A stretch of DNA of 64,000 nucleotides from Gammaproteobacteria bacterium (GTDB taxonomy: Bacteria; Pseudomonadota; Gammaproteobacteria; UBA6186; Azoamicaceae): assembly GCA_013288135.1 (NCBI GenBank), contig JABDCL010000003.1, positions 62,001 through 126,000 on the forward strand, given 5' to 3'. The position numbers and the translations under genes are program-made. The first letter of the stretch is position 1. Each line of letters starts with the position of its first letter. Of the stretch, positions 62,251-64,000 are shown piece after piece. Below the pieces are notes generated by a model. The model was not told the DNA's origin. It did not search any database and was given only the letters and a program-made list of their open reading frames with translations.

Positions 62251-62281
62251 GCAATAAAAAAGAGTATAAAGGGTATTAAAA

Positions 62282-62434
62282 ATGAATAAAACTCAGAAAA
62301 TACTTAAAATGCTCACTGTTATAACAGTTATTCTAGCAACGGTAATATTAAATGGATGTGGTACAGCAAATCTTAAACAATCCAAAGGACAATACACGGA
62401 TACAGAAGATGATTATGTTTATATGGACGATTAA
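62282..62434 (+). CDS. Small lipoprotein, 50 aa
   Basis: The frame encodes 50 residues with a hydrophobic signal and lipobox ILNGC (Cys about 26), then a short acidic end (TDTEDDYVYMDD). A Lys-rich start and a GGGTATTAAAA leader are seen. It follows the glycine-zipper gene and is likely co-transcribed. It resembles entericidin-like small lipoproteins only in size; no family is claimed. Confidence 0.7.
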   Translation: MNKTQKILKMLTVITVILATVILNGCGTANLKQSKGQYTDTEDDYVYMDD

Positions 62435-62468
62435 GGACGATTAAGGATTAAGAGATTTTAAAATAGTA

Positions 62469-64000
62469 TTACTTTTTTGCTAGATAACTGTAAATGGTTG
62501 GGACAACAAATAGGGTAAGTAAAGTTCCAAAAACCAATCCGCCGACAATCACTAATCCCATTTGATGCCGGGATTCAGCCCCTGCACCGCCTGCAAAGAC
62601 CAGGGGTAATGATCCTAATACCATGGCACCTGTTGTCATTAAAATAGGGCGAAGACGTAAAACAGCGGCTTCAGTGACTGCATCAATCACTGCATATCCT
62701 TTGTGCCGTAATTGATTAGAAAATTCTACAATTAAAATACCGTGTTTTGAAATTAATCCTACTAAAGTAATTAATCCGATTTGGCTGTAGATATTTAAGG
62801 TGCCTCCAAAGATCGTTAAAGTCAGTAAAGCACCCGCTAAAGCTAAAGGAACAGATAATAGTATAATAAAAGGATCAATAAAACTTTCAAATTGTGCAGC
62901 TAAAACCAAATAAATAAAGCATAAGGCTAAACCAAAAATAAAAAATATACTCTGACTGGATTCTTTATATTCACGAGAAACACCACCATATTCAATTTGA
63001 TAAGAGGGGGGTGCAATTTTATGGATGGTATCTTCCATAAATTTAAGCCCTTCCGCTAAACTATAGCTTGAGCCTAAATTGGCGGTGATGGTTGCAGAGC
63101 GCAATTTATTAAAATGAGCTAATTCACGAGGAGCAACTTTTTCTTGTACTGTAATTAAATTTGAAAGAGGGATCATATTTTCATTTTGCCCTCGAACATA
63201 AATTGAGTAAAGATTATGGGGTGTTAAACGATCTTTTTCAGGGACTTGGATAATCACATCGTACTGTTTTGCATTATGTTTAAAGCGAGTTACTTGTCGA
63301 CCACTCAGCATCGATTCAATGGTACGACTGACAGTTTCCACTTGAGTGCCCACTGCTGCAACTTTGTCTCTGTCGACAGAGATTTTAAGTTGTGGTGTAT
63401 TAAGTTGTAAATTACTGTCTAAGTTTTGTAATTCAGGGTTTTTTCTAGCTTCATTTAAAATTTTATTAGTAGTCGCAAGCAATTCTTCATAAGATTGAGA
63501 GGTTTGTAGAACGACTTCAATTGGTTGACTGATGAAACTTTGTCCTAAAGAGGGTGGATTCATGGGGAATGCCATTACTCCAGTTACCCCAAAAAACATT
63601 TTTGGACCTAATTCTGCGACAATCGATTGCTGTGAAGCTCTTTCTCCCCAAGGGAGTAGCTCAACAAACGACATCGAGCGAGAAGCACTGGGAAAACCGA
63701 TGGCGCTAAAATAATTTTTAATCCCAGGTGTTCCTCGGTACAATGCTTCTAATTGTTTAACATAACGAGTACTGTAATTTACAGTAGCTCCTTCAGGGGC
63801 AACAGCAATAGCCATAATAACGCCTTTGTCTTCTGTTGGGGCGAGTTCTGATTTTAGGGTATAAAGTAATGCGCCAGTCACAAAAAATGCAGCAATAGCG
63901 ACTCCAACAACTCTAGGACGTATACTCAGCGTCTTTTTTAAATATATTTGATAATAATCGTGTAATAAATTTATTTTATTTTCAACGGCCATATAAAATC
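62469..64000 (-). CDS. RND efflux pump permease, C-terminal part
   Basis: The frame is open past the right edge, so only about 510 residues of the C-terminal half are in the window. They include the second periplasmic domain, then GLALCFIYLVLAAQFESFID, VGLISKHGILIVEFSNQLR and a final RPILMTTGAMVLGSLPL-like stretch, which are diagnostic of AcrB/MexB-type or related RND permeases. The substrate and partner proteins lie outside the window. Confidence 0.92.
   Translation of the reverse strand, partial: FYMAVENKINLLHDYYQIYLKKTLSIRPRVVGVAIAAFFVTGALLYTLKSELAPTEDKGVIMAIAVAPEGATVNYSTRYVKQLEALYRGTPGIKNYFSAIGFPSASRSMSFVELLPWGERASQQSIVAELGPKMFFGVTGVMAFPMNPPSLGQSFISQPIEVVLQTSQSYEELLATTNKILNEARKNPELQNLDSNLQLNTPQLKISVDRDKVAAVGTQVETVSRTIESMLSGRQVTRFKHNAKQYDVIIQVPEKDRLTPHNLYSIYVRGQNENMIPLSNLITVQEKVAPRELAHFNKLRSATITANLGSSYSLAEGLKFMEDTIHKIAPPSYQIEYGGVSREYKESSQSIFFIFGLALCFIYLVLAAQFESFIDPFIILLSVPLALAGALLTLTIFGGTLNIYSQIGLITLVGLISKHGILIVEFSNQLRHKGYAVIDAVTEAAVLRLRPILMTTGAMVLGSLPLVFAGGAGAESRHQMGLVIVGGLVFGTLLTLFVVPTIYSYLAKK

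Overview
The window reads as a piece of chromosome from an AT-rich gammaproteobacterium with an intracellular or amoeba-associated lifestyle, most like the order Legionellales (Legionella/Coxiella relatives). The housekeeping genes are gammaproteobacterial in type and order: lemA-htpX, tesA divergent from ybbA-ybbP, cydP-cydA-cydB-cydX, nudC, tpx, endonuclease I and grxC. Between them lie many genes typical of host-associated bacteria: a Sel1-repeat protein, two ankyrin-repeat proteins, a tubulin-tyrosine-ligase-like protein, a DUF2608 protein, and several proteins with Ser/Thr/Pro-rich tails and no recognisable family. The placement comes from gene content read by eye; no search was run. No rRNA, tRNA, phage, complete insertion sequence or CRISPR array was seen.

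Layout. 1-2.7 kb: a partial Sel1-repeat gene and two unknown genes that share a copied promoter block. 2.8-9 kb: alanine racemase, a secreted HAD-like protein, and a tandem duplication of an Rpn-type nuclease gene plus a D-Ala-D-Ala dipeptidase gene, whose second dipeptidase copy is reduced to a scrap; then nudC. 9-16.4 kb: a high-affinity K+ uptake operon (small membrane ORF, kdpF, A, B, C, D) with no kdpE in the window and a KdpD that lacks the usual phospho-accepting histidine. 16.4-24.3 kb: minus-strand genes for a CPBP protease, a transglutaminase-like protein, glutaredoxin, an acyl/acetyl-CoA synthetase, a kinase-fold protein with a signal peptide, and a TM2 protein. 24.4-28.1 kb: the TTL-like gene, a 656-residue protein with a possible kinase core, and a small unknown gene. 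28.3-34 kb: an ABC-F ATPase, a RES/Xre toxin-antitoxin pair and a large ankyrin protein with a probable YopT/C58-like cysteine protease domain. 34-42.6 kb: htpX/lemA, pncC, tesA/ybbAP and cfa. 43-46.9 kb: a hydrolase, a nucleotidyltransferase, a second ankyrin-type protein and a MazF-type toxin-antitoxin pair. 46.9-55.6 kb: reverse transsulfuration (CBS + CGL), ChrA, an aldehyde dehydrogenase and cytochrome bd oxidase. 55.8-64 kb: a methyltransferase/FAD-oxidoreductase pair, endonuclease I, Tpx, two NAD-dependent epimerases, two small lipoproteins and a partial RND pump.

Several short repeat families are scattered between and inside the genes: a hairpin family with long inverted arms (three copies), a GTGTCAGACAC palindrome family (a cluster at 29.9 kb plus single copies, one inside a coding region), a C-rich element at the 3' ends of three genes that supplies stop codons or C-terminal residues, and a 26-bp G/C-rich pair. 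The strongest leads are the ankyrin/cysteine-protease protein, the TTL-like enzyme, the KdpD without its histidine, the exported kinase-fold protein and the duplicated promoter of the two unknown genes near the left edge.
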